From positions 3,586,001-3,650,000 of the forward strand of contig NZ_CP071090.1 of assembly GCF_017301735.1 (NCBI RefSeq): DNA of 64,000 bases, written 5' to 3'. Below are positions 25,072-33,711 of this stretch, piece by piece (the first letter of the stretch is position 1; each line of letters begins with the position of its first letter). Under the pieces are notes generated by a model. The model did not search any database. It had not been told where the DNA came from and worked only from the letters and a program-made list of their open reading frames with translations. The stretch is from Pyxidicoccus parkwaysis. GTDB lineage: Bacteria > Myxococcota > Myxococcia > Myxococcales > Myxococcaceae. A program made the translations under genes and the position numbers.

Positions 25072-26232
25072 CTACTCCGGGAACACGTCGTGGAACCTGC
25101 GCGGCCCCAGCACGGAGAGCCGGTGCAGGAACAGGCCGATGCCCGCGCCGCCCATTCCGAAGTCATGGCTGATGCGCAGCAGGAAGCGGCCCGGGAAGGC
25201 GACGCCCTCGGGCCGGTCGAGGCGGAACAGCAGCGTCTGTCTCGCCTTCTTCCGCGCCTGCTCCAGGTAGTGCTCGTCGCCCGTCACCCGGTACATGTCC
25301 AGCTGCGTCTCTCCAATGGAAGCGAGCCCCTCGAACAGGTGCGGCGTCGCGGAGAACGTCACCTCGCAGCCTCGCGCGGCCTTCCGGGCCAGCTCCAGGT
25401 AGCGCGGCTCCTTCAGCACCTCGAAGAATCGGATGAGCGCGGACGCGATGCCCGCGCCGCCCTTCAACCAGTAGGGCCGGTGCCCCAGGTCTCCGACGTC
25501 GACGCCCCAGACGAGCCCTCCGTTTCGCTCCTTCGCATGGGCTACGTCGAAGTCCAGCGCCTGTCTCGCCACCTCCAGGTAGGACGCCTCGCGAGTGAGG
25601 CGCCAGAGCGAGAGCAGGAAGAAGGCGATGCCGCTGCCGCCCCGTGCGAAGCCCAGCGGAATTGCGCCGCCTTCCTCGGGCCGCCAGAAACGTCCGGCCT
25701 CCGAGCGCTCCGCACGCTGCACCAGGTGCTCACCCGCCCGGACCGCCACTTCCAGGAGCTTCGCGTCGCGCGTGCGCAGGTGCAGCGCCAGCGCGGCCAA
25801 CCCCCATCCCGCGGCGCCGCCGAAGAGGTCCGCGGACGTGAAGGCCAGGGGCGATGCGGGCACCCGCTCCATCAGCTCCAGTCCCCGCTCGGGCAGGCCC
25901 AGCTCCACGAAGCTCCACGCGATGCCCGCGAGGCCGGAGTAGAGCCCCGGGGGATACGTGGCGAGGTCCACCGGCTGCGCCAGCAACCACTCCCGCACGG
26001 CCCCGGGCAGCTCGCCCAGCACGTCCCGCAGGAACAGCGCGGTGCCACAGGCGCCATGCGCCACGTTCAATGCATTCGTCTGGAGCGTCTGCGTGTCCGG
26101 AGGAAAGAGCCGGTCCGCGCGCGACGTGTCCATCGACGCCAGCATGTGCCGCGCCAGGCCCTGGTTCGTCTCGCGCAGCAGGCCGGCCTCCGGAACCGCG
26201 TGCTCACGCCCTAACGTCGCGGGAGCGCCCAT
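25072..26232 (-). CDS. LanC-like cyclase component of a class III-type lanthipeptide synthetase
   Basis: A 386-aa alpha-toroid protein with the repeated LanC-type GxxG elements: HGACGTALFL, GLYSGLAGIAW, GGAAGWGLAAL, ARGGSGIAFFL, LKGGAGIASALI, FEGLASIGETQL and FGMGGAGIGLFL. The zinc ligands of class I/II/IV cyclases are absent (no WCYG or CHG motif), as in the C-terminal domain of class III LanKC enzymes. Together with the lyase-kinase gene upstream (22-nt overlap) the two add up to 880 residues, the size of a normal one-piece LanKC. The likely role is to assist ring formation on the precursor peptide encoded at 27829-27930. AAGGAGGCGG precedes the ATG. Confidence 0.82.
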   Translation of the reverse strand: MGAPATLGREHAVPEAGLLRETNQGLARHMLASMDTSRADRLFPPDTQTLQTNALNVAHGACGTALFLRDVLGELPGAVREWLLAQPVDLATYPPGLYSGLAGIAWSFVELGLPERGLELMERVPASPLAFTSADLFGGAAGWGLAALALHLRTRDAKLLEVAVRAGEHLVQRAERSEAGRFWRPEEGGAIPLGFARGGSGIAFFLLSLWRLTREASYLEVARQALDFDVAHAKERNGGLVWGVDVGDLGHRPYWLKGGAGIASALIRFFEVLKEPRYLELARKAARGCEVTFSATPHLFEGLASIGETQLDMYRVTGDEHYLEQARKKARQTLLFRLDRPEGVAFPGRFLLRISHDFGMGGAGIGLFLHRLSVLGPRRFHDVFPE

Positions 26233-27695
26233 GACTCCGCCTCCTTCCGTGCGAGGTCCGCACGCCCGTCGAGCAGTGATTGGATGATGCGTCGCACCTG
26301 GACCGGCAGCCCCTCCTCGACGAAGTGGTCGAGGAAGCGGAGGACCGGCCGCGTCCTGTCCAGCTCGAACAGGGTCTGGACGGGACAGACCAGGCTGTAG
26401 AGGAGCATGCCGCACGCGTAGAAGTCGTCGAAGGGCTCGAGCCGCTGGATTCCTCGGCGCTCCGGATGACGGAAGCCCGGGGTGAACCACTGGACGGAGA
26501 CGGCCGAGTCCTCGCCGAGCGGCAGCGCCCCCTCGAAGTCGATGAGCCGGAGCTCCCCCGACTCCAGGTCCAGCAGGACGTTGCCGGGCGAGATGTCTCC
26601 CACCAGCAGGCCCCTGGCGTGGATGGCCTCCACGGCGTCCAGCAGGCGCAGCGTCACGTCCCGCAGGAGCGCGCAGAACCTGCTCACGCGGTTCGCGTCC
26701 TCCAGGTGGGTGAGGACGATGACGTCCTCGCGGACGCGCACCTTCGACAGGGGTTGTCCCTTCACGAAGGAGGTGACGAGGAAGGTGTGCTCCCACTCCT
26801 GGAACAGCTCGATGAGCTCGGGGACCTCCGGCAGGCCGCGCAGGCGCTCCAGGTTGTCGCGCTCCCGGCGGAGCATCGAGACGGAGTCGACGGTCAGCTC
26901 TCCGCCCATCCACATGTCCGTGCGCGGGCGCGCCTCCTTGATGCAGACGGTGTTCCCCGTCCGCTGGTCGATGGCCCGGTAGACGCCACCGGTGTTGCTG
27001 AAGGAAAACGCCTCCTCCACCTGGTAGCGGCCGTTGAGCAGCTCGCCGTCGCCTTCCGGCTCCTCGGCGTCCGGCAGCGGGTCCTGGACCCAGGCCGGGA
27101 GCTGGAAGTAGGGCGTGCGCTCATCCTCGACGAGCGCCCCGCCGGGCTCGCGAATCATCAACCGCCGCGAGCCGTCCGGATTCAGTTGGTGCATCCGCTG
27201 GAAGCCGCCGTACCGGTAGAAGACCACCTTGCTGTCCCGGTACCGCTTGTCCGAGAGGATGTAGGGGCCCTCCAAATCCTTCGTCGCCTGGTGCAGCGCT
27301 TCGATGAGCGTCAGGAAGGACGGTGTGTCCGGAGGGTAGACGGCGATGAACTTGCCCGAGGCCTTGCGCGGAGAACGCTTCGAGTTGTGGAAGCGCAGCA
27401 GGCCCGGGTCGGCCACGTGCTTGAACTGCACGCCCGCGCGGACGCACACCGGCACGACTCTTCGCAACACCTCCGGCGCCTGGGCCACCGTCGAGGAGAC
27501 GTGAATCTTGAAGCCCTGCGGCGCCAATTCCGCGCCCTCAGGAAACGCATGGAGCCAGACATCGAAGCGGGACGTCTTCCAGCCCGCCGGGAGCAGGGAC
27601 GCGAGCAGGTCCGGGTAGACGCGGGTGATGGGAAAGCGGCCCAGCGCCTCGAAGTACTCGCGGTGGCTGATGGTGTACGAGGAGAACTCCTCCAT
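26211..27695 (-). CDS. Lanthipeptide synthetase lyase-kinase component (class III-like LanK)
   Basis: A 494-aa protein. Residues 1-210 match the N-terminal phosphoSer/Thr lyase region of LanKC enzymes (FKIHVSSTV, SKRSPRKASGKFIAVYP, GPYILSDKRYRDSKVVFYRYG). From residue 222 it is a Ser/Thr-kinase-like domain: GRYQVEEAF glycine loop region, Lys in VCIKEARP, catalytic GDISPGNVLL and DFEGA in place of DFG, as usual for LanKC. It should phosphorylate Ser/Thr of the precursor and eliminate phosphate to give dehydro residues. The protein ends where the cyclase domain would begin; that domain is encoded by the next gene. CGGAG lies 8 nt before the ATG at 27695. Confidence 0.87.
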   Translation of the reverse strand: MEEFSSYTISHREYFEALGRFPITRVYPDLLASLLPAGWKTSRFDVWLHAFPEGAELAPQGFKIHVSSTVAQAPEVLRRVVPVCVRAGVQFKHVADPGLLRFHNSKRSPRKASGKFIAVYPPDTPSFLTLIEALHQATKDLEGPYILSDKRYRDSKVVFYRYGGFQRMHQLNPDGSRRLMIREPGGALVEDERTPYFQLPAWVQDPLPDAEEPEGDGELLNGRYQVEEAFSFSNTGGVYRAIDQRTGNTVCIKEARPRTDMWMGGELTVDSVSMLRRERDNLERLRGLPEVPELIELFQEWEHTFLVTSFVKGQPLSKVRVREDVIVLTHLEDANRVSRFCALLRDVTLRLLDAVEAIHARGLLVGDISPGNVLLDLESGELRLIDFEGALPLGEDSAVSVQWFTPGFRHPERRGIQRLEPFDDFYACGMLLYSLVCPVQTLFELDRTRPVLRFLDHFVEEGLPVQVRRIIQSLLDGRADLARKEAESWALPRR

Positions 27696-27828
27696 GCGGC
27701 GGCTCCGAGCGTGGACTCCGTTGGAAAGAGGGTCACCCGCATCGGGGCCTTTCGGGCCGCCCATGCGGGTGACCTCCGCTCTCCTTCAGGGCTACTTCAA
27801 GCCCCGGGGAGAGGGCGACGGCACGCGC

Positions 27829-27930
27829 TCAGGCGCCACAGGTGGTGCTGCAAATGGCGCTGCTCGCACTGTCGACCTGACACTCTTCCTTGGCCGTCGC
27901 GAGCTTCTGGAGAGAAAGGATCTTCTTCAT
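27829..27930 (-). CDS. Class III lanthipeptide precursor peptide (33 aa)
   Basis: A 33-residue peptide gene 133 bp upstream of the lyase-kinase. The leader MKKILSLQKLATAKEE carries the LSLQKL block typical of class III leaders (LxLQ helix bound by the synthetase). The C-terminal core has three Cys and many Ser/Thr. Residues 21-27 (SASSAIC) fit the labionin-type pattern SxxSxxC, and residues 28-31 (STTC) offer a second ring. GGAGGTTGCC before the ATG is a strong ribosome site. Length, leader, core and genomic position agree well with a LanA. Ring pattern and bioactivity are unknown; no leader protease or dedicated intact exporter lies beside it. Confidence 0.85.
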   Translation of the reverse strand: MKKILSLQKLATAKEECQVDSASSAICSTTCGA

Positions 27931-28164
27931 GGCAACCTCCGGCTGCTGTGGGAATGGTCCTGCCGCGCCAGGACTGGCGCAAAGGCAGTCTGTTCAAAGC
28001 AAAACCTGAGATCCATGTAAGAAGAATTGCATACAGTCGGGAGCCCGCACACCCGGTGGGAGGCGTGGATGTGATTGAGGGAATGGAGCGGAAAAGTCGA
28101 GGCCCACCGAAGCCGCGGTGCGGCGAAGCCCCCGCCGGTATGGGCGGGGGAGGCGCAATCTCTC
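27931..28164. promoter_or_regulatory. Upstream region of the lanthipeptide operon
   Basis: About 230 bp between the precursor gene and the stop of the coiled-coil gene. It contains a lower-GC patch (about 27965-28045) suitable for a promoter of the precursor gene on the minus strand and, near 28129-28150, a hairpin CCCCCGCC / GGCGGGGG that could end the upstream transcript. No defined -35/-10 pair is claimed. Confidence 0.4.
28129..28150 (-). terminator. GC-rich hairpin after the coiled-coil gene
   Basis: 8-bp perfect stem with a 6-nt loop, located 15 nt after the minus-strand stop at 28165. There is no T-run, so the assignment as a terminator is tentative. Confidence 0.4.
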
Positions 28165-28767
28165 TCAGCCCTGCTGTGGGGGCTGATCTCCCGCGGGCTG
28201 CTCCGACTTCACGGTGTCCGCGCGGATCTTGTCGGAGCGCTCGCACAAATCCTTCCAGGCGGCTTCGTACTCCTTCTTCAGCCTGGACCAGTCCTTGCCC
28301 TTGCTCTTCATCAGGTCCTTGAGCACCGCCTGGGTGTTCTGGAGCGAGCGGCGCAGGAAGGTGAATTCCTCACGGGTCAGCAGGGTGCTCTCGGCGCGGC
28401 TCCGGGAGAAGGAGGCCTGCCAGCCGTCAATCTGCGCGCCCAGGGTCCGCAACTCCGCGTCGCGCTTGCGCTCATAGCCCGCGTGGACGACGTCCACCTT
28501 CGTCTCCATCTCGGCGACGGCCTTGTCGGTGGCCTCGTAGGCACGGCGCAGCTCCGCCTTGCCGCCCTCGAAGTCCTCGGTCCCCCGCTTGCGGATGTCG
28601 TCCAGCTTGCGGCGGAAGTTGTCCATCAGCTTCTTGGCTCCGGACACCTCCTTGATTTCGGTCTTCGCCTCGCGGACGTCGGCCGAGGCCTCGGCTTCGA
28701 CAATCCGGGCGTCGAGCCGTTGCTTCTCCGCCTCCATCTTCTTCACATAGGCCTCTTGCTCGGTCAT
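28165..28767 (-). CDS. Coiled-coil hypothetical protein
   Basis: A 200-aa, very charged, almost fully helical protein (TEQEAYVKKMEAEKQRLDAR at the start, ESTLLTREEFTFLRRSLQN in the middle) with no signal peptide or membrane segment. Heptad spacing suggests a long coiled coil, as in many myxobacterial hypothetical proteins. GGAAGGAG lies about 9 nt before the ATG. It is upstream of the lanthipeptide genes on the same strand but separated by about 230 bp and a hairpin, so a functional link is not indicated. Confidence 0.72.
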   Translation of the reverse strand: MTEQEAYVKKMEAEKQRLDARIVEAEASADVREAKTEIKEVSGAKKLMDNFRRKLDDIRKRGTEDFEGGKAELRRAYEATDKAVAEMETKVDVVHAGYERKRDAELRTLGAQIDGWQASFSRSRAESTLLTREEFTFLRRSLQNTQAVLKDLMKSKGKDWSRLKKEYEAAWKDLCERSDKIRADTVKSEQPAGDQPPQQG

Positions 28768-28919
28768 GGCTGCCGGCTCCTTCCCGCTGGCTGTGCACCT
28801 CAGGGGATGCATGAGGCGCCCGTGTGGCCATGGGTACAGCGTGGCGGACATGAGCCGCGCACCTGGGGCCCAGGGGCACCGGGCCGGGCACCGTCGCCCT
28901 GCCTGTCCGAGCCGCGCCG

Positions 28920-29695
28920 TTACCGCAGCGCCGAGGCCGGGTCCACGCGCGAGGCACGCAGGGCCGGCAGGTAGCTGGCGAGCATGCCCATGAGGACGAG
29001 CACGGCCGCGCCTCCGGCGAGCACCACCGGGTCCGCCGCGCTCACGCCGAACAGCAGGCGCTGGAGCACGCGGCTGAGCGCGAGCGAGCCCACGAGCCCC
29101 AGGCCCACCCCCAGCAACGCCAGCGCCGCGCCCTGCCGCACCACCATGCCCAGCACGTCCTGCTTCCGCGCCCCCAACGCCATGCGGATGGCCAGCTCCC
29201 GCGAGCGCTGGCTCAGCGAATACGCCATGACGCCGTACACGCCCACCATTGCCAGCAGCAGTGCCACCGAGGCGAAGACGCCCACCACCAGCGTGGGGTA
29301 GCGGCGCAGGAACAGCCACGGCGCCGTCGCTACCAGCTCCTCCATGGTGCGCGCGTCGGACAGCACCAGGCCCGCGTCCTCGGCCCGGAGCTCCGCGCGC
29401 AGCGAGGCCGCCACGCTCGCGGCGCCCGGCTTCGTGCGCACCACCAGGATGGCGCGCGTGCTCGTGTCCTGCGCATCCGGCGTGTAGACGATGGGCGTGG
29501 GCGCCGCGTCCAGGCCGGCCATGCGCTCGTCGCCCACCACGCCCACGATTTCGCGCGGCTTCTGCTCCGAGTTGTACGTGAAGCGCACGCGCTGGCCCAC
29601 CGGGTCCTGCCCCGGGAAGAGCTTCGCGGCCAGCGTCTCGTTGATGATGACCACCTCGGGCGCGTCCAGGTCGTCCGCGCTCGCGAAGCCCGTCG
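28920..29695 (-). pseudogene. Truncated ADOP/MacB-type permease (C-terminal third only)
   Basis: The frame encodes the second core domain and the final FtsX block of an ADOP permease (APEVVIINETLAAKLFPGQD, RELAIRMALGARKQDVL, ending ALRASRVDPASALR). About 550 N-terminal residues are missing. Homology stops abruptly around GFASADDLDAP, where the reading frame enters an unrelated plus-strand gene. The remaining stub has one core domain and the usual four helices, but no start codon or ribosome site fits, so it is most likely dead. Confidence 0.75.
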
Positions 29696-30440
29696 ACTTC
29701 TCGCCCGAGGACCGCGAGTACCTGAGCCAGGACGAGCCGGGGCCACCTCCCGAGGCGGGGATGCTCGAAGCACGCGTCATCATTCCCCACTCCCTGGTGG
29801 AGCACCTGGAGACCCCGTCGGTCTGGGGGCCGTTCCCGGAGCCGTGGGAGACCGCCAACACCTATCTCCCCCGCGTCGCCTCCCAATGGGGTGTGAGACC
29901 CGGAGTCGCGGACCTCCTCCAGGCGCTCGGGGGCCAGTTCATTGCCCGGACGTCCTTCGACACGAACCACGACTCCTGGCGCTTCAGCGTCTGGGTCGAC
30001 CAGGTGGTGCGCGGCTACGGAGACCTCGAGCTGCTCGGCTTCCTCCTGGCCCACCCCTCGCGGGCGGACATGGAGCAACACTTCGAGCGAGTCCCCGAGC
30101 AGGCCCGGAGCTTCGCTCGAGCGATGCCGGCGCTCTGCTTCACGGCCGGCGAGGGCAGGGCGCTGCTTCAGGCGGTGGCGGCAGCGAAGGCGGATGGGTA
30201 CAGGAAGCTCCAGGCCCATCTGCGTGGCCCTGTCTCCGAGCAGCACGCCGCCTTCCTCTCAGTGACTCCGGAGGAAGGCGTCCTCGACCTCTTCCTGACC
30301 AACGCGCCGGACAGCATCTACTTCGCGCCTGAATGCGAGGAACAGCGGGGGAAGCCCGCGCGAATCGAGGGCCCTCCCTTCCTGGGACTGAGGCGGTTCG
30401 GATGGCAGGTGGCCGGAGTCCTGGTCTTCTCCGACGAGCG
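29696..30440 (+). CDS. Hypothetical protein fragment wedged between two truncated genes
   Basis: A coding-like plus-strand segment with no known family: VDFSPEDREYLSQDEPG, MLEARVIIPHSLVEHLE, TSFDTNHDSWRFSVWVDQVV, LRGPVSEQHAAFLSVTPEEG. A start at ATG 29761 with GAGGCGGGG upstream is possible, giving about 230 aa before the homology-like part ends. The frame stays open to 30750 only by reading antisense through the neighbouring gene. Both ends coincide with breaks in other genes, so it is probably an inserted fragment. Function unknown. Confidence 0.45.
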
Positions 30441-30786
30441 CCGGGTCCGCGCCCTTGCACCGCCAGCCGAAGTCACCGTCGGGCGCGTTCTCCACCATGA
30501 CCGCCGCGTGGGTGGACTCGAAGCCGAAGCGAGACACCTCGCAGCCGCCGCCCACGCGGACGTAGCCCTGTCGCTGCTTGTCGAGCGGGCCGCTGGCCAC
30601 GGCCTTCGGGTTCGCCGCGAGCCCCGTCGCCGGCGCGCGCTCCTGCACCGTCTGGCAGTCGAACGTCACCTGCGCGGATGCCGCAGCGCTCGCGAGCAGC
30701 AGCCCGACGAACAAACCCATACATCCATGAAGCCGAAGCGCGGGCCGTGACACGACGCGCGGTGAAACGAAGCTGAGATGTGTCAT
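30440..30786 (-). pseudogene. Truncated secreted hypothetical protein
   Basis: Starts with a good ribosome site (GGGAGAG) and a signal peptide (GLFVGLLLASAAASAQ). The mature part has Cys residues and the segments VASGPLDKQRQGYVRVGGGC and DGDFGWRCKGADPA. After about 115 residues the frame crosses into the antisense of the plus-strand fragment, so the C-terminus appears lost. Without relatives the normal length is unknown; it may still be expressed as a short secreted protein with an aberrant tail. Confidence 0.5.
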
Positions 30787-31153
30787 GGGGGACTCTCCCT
30801 GCGCGGTATTGGCGGGTCTCGCCGCGCGCGTGGAGCGGCTTGCAAGCGCTGAACCCGTCGCGGGAACGAAGCCCTCTCGGTGAGACACCTTCTGACGCCG
30901 CGAGCTCGCGAGGCGCACGGAGGCGTCGCGGACGCGTCAGGCTCGCGAGGTGACACGTCAGGGAGGGCGTGGGGCCATCCGCCGGAACGCCGGTCTTCCG
31001 CTCGCGCGACCCGTCGCGCCATCGCACCTCCGCATGCGGCCCGCGGCCCTGTTCGTAGGCCGTCGCGGAGGTGCCTACCTTTGCCGGGAGGCACTCTCCC
31101 GGCAGGTCCTCGCGAGCCGCTGCCTCGCGAGGCGGGGAAGGCGGTGGCGCGCG
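30787..31153. repeat. Intergenic region with four CTCGCGAG palindromes and a hairpin
   Basis: The 367-bp gap between the truncated secreted-protein gene (minus) and the MASE1 kinase (plus) holds the octamer CTCGCGAG at 30905, 30942, 31109 and 31124, and a perfect 8-bp hairpin GCCGGGAG / CTCCCGGC at 31083-31103. The palindromes could be sites for a dimeric regulator of the kinase gene, or chance in a GC-rich spacer. No gene is seen here. Confidence 0.4.
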
Positions 31154-33664
31154 ATGGCCCACGGAGACTTCGTCAGGACGGCGACTTCGCTGCTTCCCAG
31201 GGCCGTCGTCGCGGGCCTCGTCTACGCGGTGCTCGCGGTGCTCAGTGACCTGTACTTCTACTCGGACCCCGCCCGGTTCCTCGCGTTCTGGCTGCCGGCG
31301 GGCTTCACACTGGCCCTGCTCCTGCGCACGTCGATGCGGACGTGGCCCGCCTGGGTTGTGACCATCTTCGTCACGGAGTCGCTCATCCAGCTTCTCCTCC
31401 ATGGGCGGCCTGCCGGGCTTTCGCTGGCCTGGGCGCTCGCCGATAGCGTGGAGCCGCTCCTGGGCGCATCGCTGCTGCGCGCCGTGCTGCGGCGTCCGGT
31501 GACGCTCAGCCATCCGCGTGAGGTGCTCGCGCTGGTGGGGCTGGGCGCGCTGGTTCCGGCCATGGTGAGCGGGCTCATCGCCGGAGCCGCGGCGAACTGG
31601 TGGATGGCGCCGGACGTGCCCTTCCTGGCGTGGTGGACGAGCTGGTGGCTGGGGGACGCGCTGGGCGTGGTGCTGGTGGGGCCGGTCTTCCTCACCGCGT
31701 TCCCGCTGCCGCGCATCCACGTGCGGCGCCGCGTGGAGTTGGCGGTGCTGCTGGTGCTGCTCGCGGTGCTCAGCCTGTATGTCTTCAGCATCCCGTCCAT
31801 GCCGGGCACGCATGGGCAGCTCACCATCGGCTTCATCGTCCTGTATGCCGCCTTCGGCTTCTTCGTGTGGGCGGCGCTGCGCTTCGGCGTGCTCGGCGTG
31901 TCCACCGCCACGGGCGTGCTGGCCCTCATCGCGGGATGGAACGCGGGCCGGGGACGGGGACCGTTCCAGCTCAGCTCGGCCACGCCCCACGAAGCGCTGC
32001 TGGCCACCCAGGCGCTCCTCGCGGTGCTCAGCAGCCTGTCCCTGATGCTCGCGGCGGCGCTGCGGGAGCGGCGCAGGGTGGAGCGGGGACAGCGGCTGCT
32101 CGCGGACGCGAGCGCGATTCTCGCGGAGTCGCTGGATGACAAAGCGCTCGCGCGCGTCGCTCGGAGGGTGGTGCCCGAGCTGGCGGATGCGTGTGTGCTG
32201 TCATTGAGGCATGGAGGCCCGAGAGAGCTGGTGCCGGTGGGCGTGGCGGGAGCGAAGGAGGCACTGGAGGGGTTGTTGCCCGCGCGCGCCGCCGAGAAGC
32301 CCCGGGCCATGGCCGCCGCGGTGGGCACGGGGGCGCACCGGGAGGGCGTGCAGCTCACGCTGCCGCTCGACGCCCAGGGCTACATCGTGGGGCAGCTCGC
32401 GCTCCACCGGACGCGGCCGGGGCGGGCCTTCGAGCGGGAGGACCGGGCGCTCGCGGAGGAGCTCGCGCGGCGCTGCTCGCTGATGATTGAGCGGGCCCAG
32501 CTTCATGACCAGCTCGCGGGGGCGGTGCGGCATGCGCAAGAGTCCCTGGCGCAGCTGGACACGGTGCTCCAGACGGCGCTGATTGGCTTTGCCTTCTTCG
32601 ACTCGGAGCTCAAGTGCCTGAGGGCGAATGACGCCTTCCTGAACCTGCTCGGACTGGGCGAGGCGCGGCCGGAGGAACGTCAGGCGACGGAGCTGTGCTC
32701 GGACCTGGTGCCGCTGTTGCGGCGGACGCTCCAGTTGGGGGAGCCGGTGACGGAGCGGGAGCTGGAGCGGCACTCGTTTGGCGAGGAGCGGTACGTGCTG
32801 GTGAGCGCCTTTCCGCTGCGGTCCGCGGTGGGGACGGCACCGTTCGGTGCTGGCGTGCTTGTCTATGACATCACCGACCGCAAGCGGGTGGAGGGGGTGC
32901 ACACCCGGCTGCTGCGCGAGGCGCGGACGGCCATTCGTGCTCGCGACGAGTTCCTCACTTTGGCCGCGCACGAGTTGAAGACGCCGCTGACGCCGTTGGC
33001 GATTCGCATGGAGGCGCTCGCAAGCCGGCTGCGCTCGGACCATCCGTCGGAGGCGCGGACGCTGGAAGGGCTGCGGGCCCATGTGCGGAGGCTCCAGCGC
33101 CTCATCGAGCACCTGCTCGAAGCGGCGCAGGTGGACACGGGGCAACTGTCCATCCGGCTCGCGCCGGTGCCGCTGCACGCGCTGGTGCGCTCGATTGCGT
33201 CGAGCTTCCCGCGCCTGGGGGCGTCGCACCTGCTGGACCTGGAGACCGGGGACGGCGAGGCGTGGGTGTTGGGAGACCGGCTGCGACTGGAGGAGGTGTT
33301 GCTAACGTTGCTGGAGAACGCCGTGAAGTACAGCCCGGAGGGAGGGACGCTGCGGGTGACGCTCGACGTGGCGGGGGACGAGGTCCAGGTATCGGTGGCA
33401 GACCCGGGCGTGGGGATTCCTCCCGAGCAGCGGGCGCATGTGTTCGACCGGTACTTCCGGGGGAGCAATACGCCGGTGCAGTCCTATGGCGGGCTGGGGT
33501 TGGGGCTGTATCTGTGCCGCAACATCCTGGAGTCGCACGGCGGGCGCATCTGGGTGGAGAGTGAGATGGGGCGGGGCTCGACGTTCACATTCGCGCTTCC
33601 CGTGCTGCGGGCGAGCCGGGTGACGGAGCGGCGCGAGCCGGCCGCGGAGCACTGGGCGAGCTGA
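31154..33664 (+). CDS. MASE1-domain sensor histidine kinase
   Basis: An 836-aa membrane kinase. Residues 1-300 form the MASE1 sensor: about eight helices with the conserved FWLPAGFTLALLL and WWLGDALGVVLVGPVFL. A GAF-like region (about 340-460) and a PAS-like region (about 470-590, FAFFDSELKCLRANDAFL) follow. The kinase core has the H-box LAAHELKTPLTPLAIRM, N-box LLENAVKYSP and G-boxes VADPGVGIP and GLGLGLYLC. No response regulator is adjacent, so the partner is encoded elsewhere. The start at MAHGDF has no clear ribosome site, and the frame is open upstream. The MASE1 ligand is unknown. Confidence 0.87.
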   Translation: MAHGDFVRTATSLLPRAVVAGLVYAVLAVLSDLYFYSDPARFLAFWLPAGFTLALLLRTSMRTWPAWVVTIFVTESLIQLLLHGRPAGLSLAWALADSVEPLLGASLLRAVLRRPVTLSHPREVLALVGLGALVPAMVSGLIAGAAANWWMAPDVPFLAWWTSWWLGDALGVVLVGPVFLTAFPLPRIHVRRRVELAVLLVLLAVLSLYVFSIPSMPGTHGQLTIGFIVLYAAFGFFVWAALRFGVLGVSTATGVLALIAGWNAGRGRGPFQLSSATPHEALLATQALLAVLSSLSLMLAAALRERRRVERGQRLLADASAILAESLDDKALARVARRVVPELADACVLSLRHGGPRELVPVGVAGAKEALEGLLPARAAEKPRAMAAAVGTGAHREGVQLTLPLDAQGYIVGQLALHRTRPGRAFEREDRALAEELARRCSLMIERAQLHDQLAGAVRHAQESLAQLDTVLQTALIGFAFFDSELKCLRANDAFLNLLGLGEARPEERQATELCSDLVPLLRRTLQLGEPVTERELERHSFGEERYVLVSAFPLRSAVGTAPFGAGVLVYDITDRKRVEGVHTRLLREARTAIRARDEFLTLAAHELKTPLTPLAIRMEALASRLRSDHPSEARTLEGLRAHVRRLQRLIEHLLEAAQVDTGQLSIRLAPVPLHALVRSIASSFPRLGASHLLDLETGDGEAWVLGDRLRLEEVLLTLLENAVKYSPEGGTLRVTLDVAGDEVQVSVADPGVGIPPEQRAHVFDRYFRGSNTPVQSYGGLGLGLYLCRNILESHGGRIWVESEMGRGSTFTFALPVLRASRVTERREPAAEHWAS

Positions 33665-33711
33665 TTCTTTTCAGCGGTACGAGGGAACGGTGGGCGGCGT
33701 GCAGGTGTCCG

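Noticed and set aside
23019..28000. Idea that the IS and lanthipeptide genes form one composite transposon
   Set aside because: Only one IS copy is seen and no second matching end lies beyond the lanthipeptide genes.
28920..29695. ADOP stub as dedicated lanthipeptide exporter
   Set aside because: It lacks the N-terminal two thirds and a start, and lies upstream beyond an unrelated coiled-coil gene.
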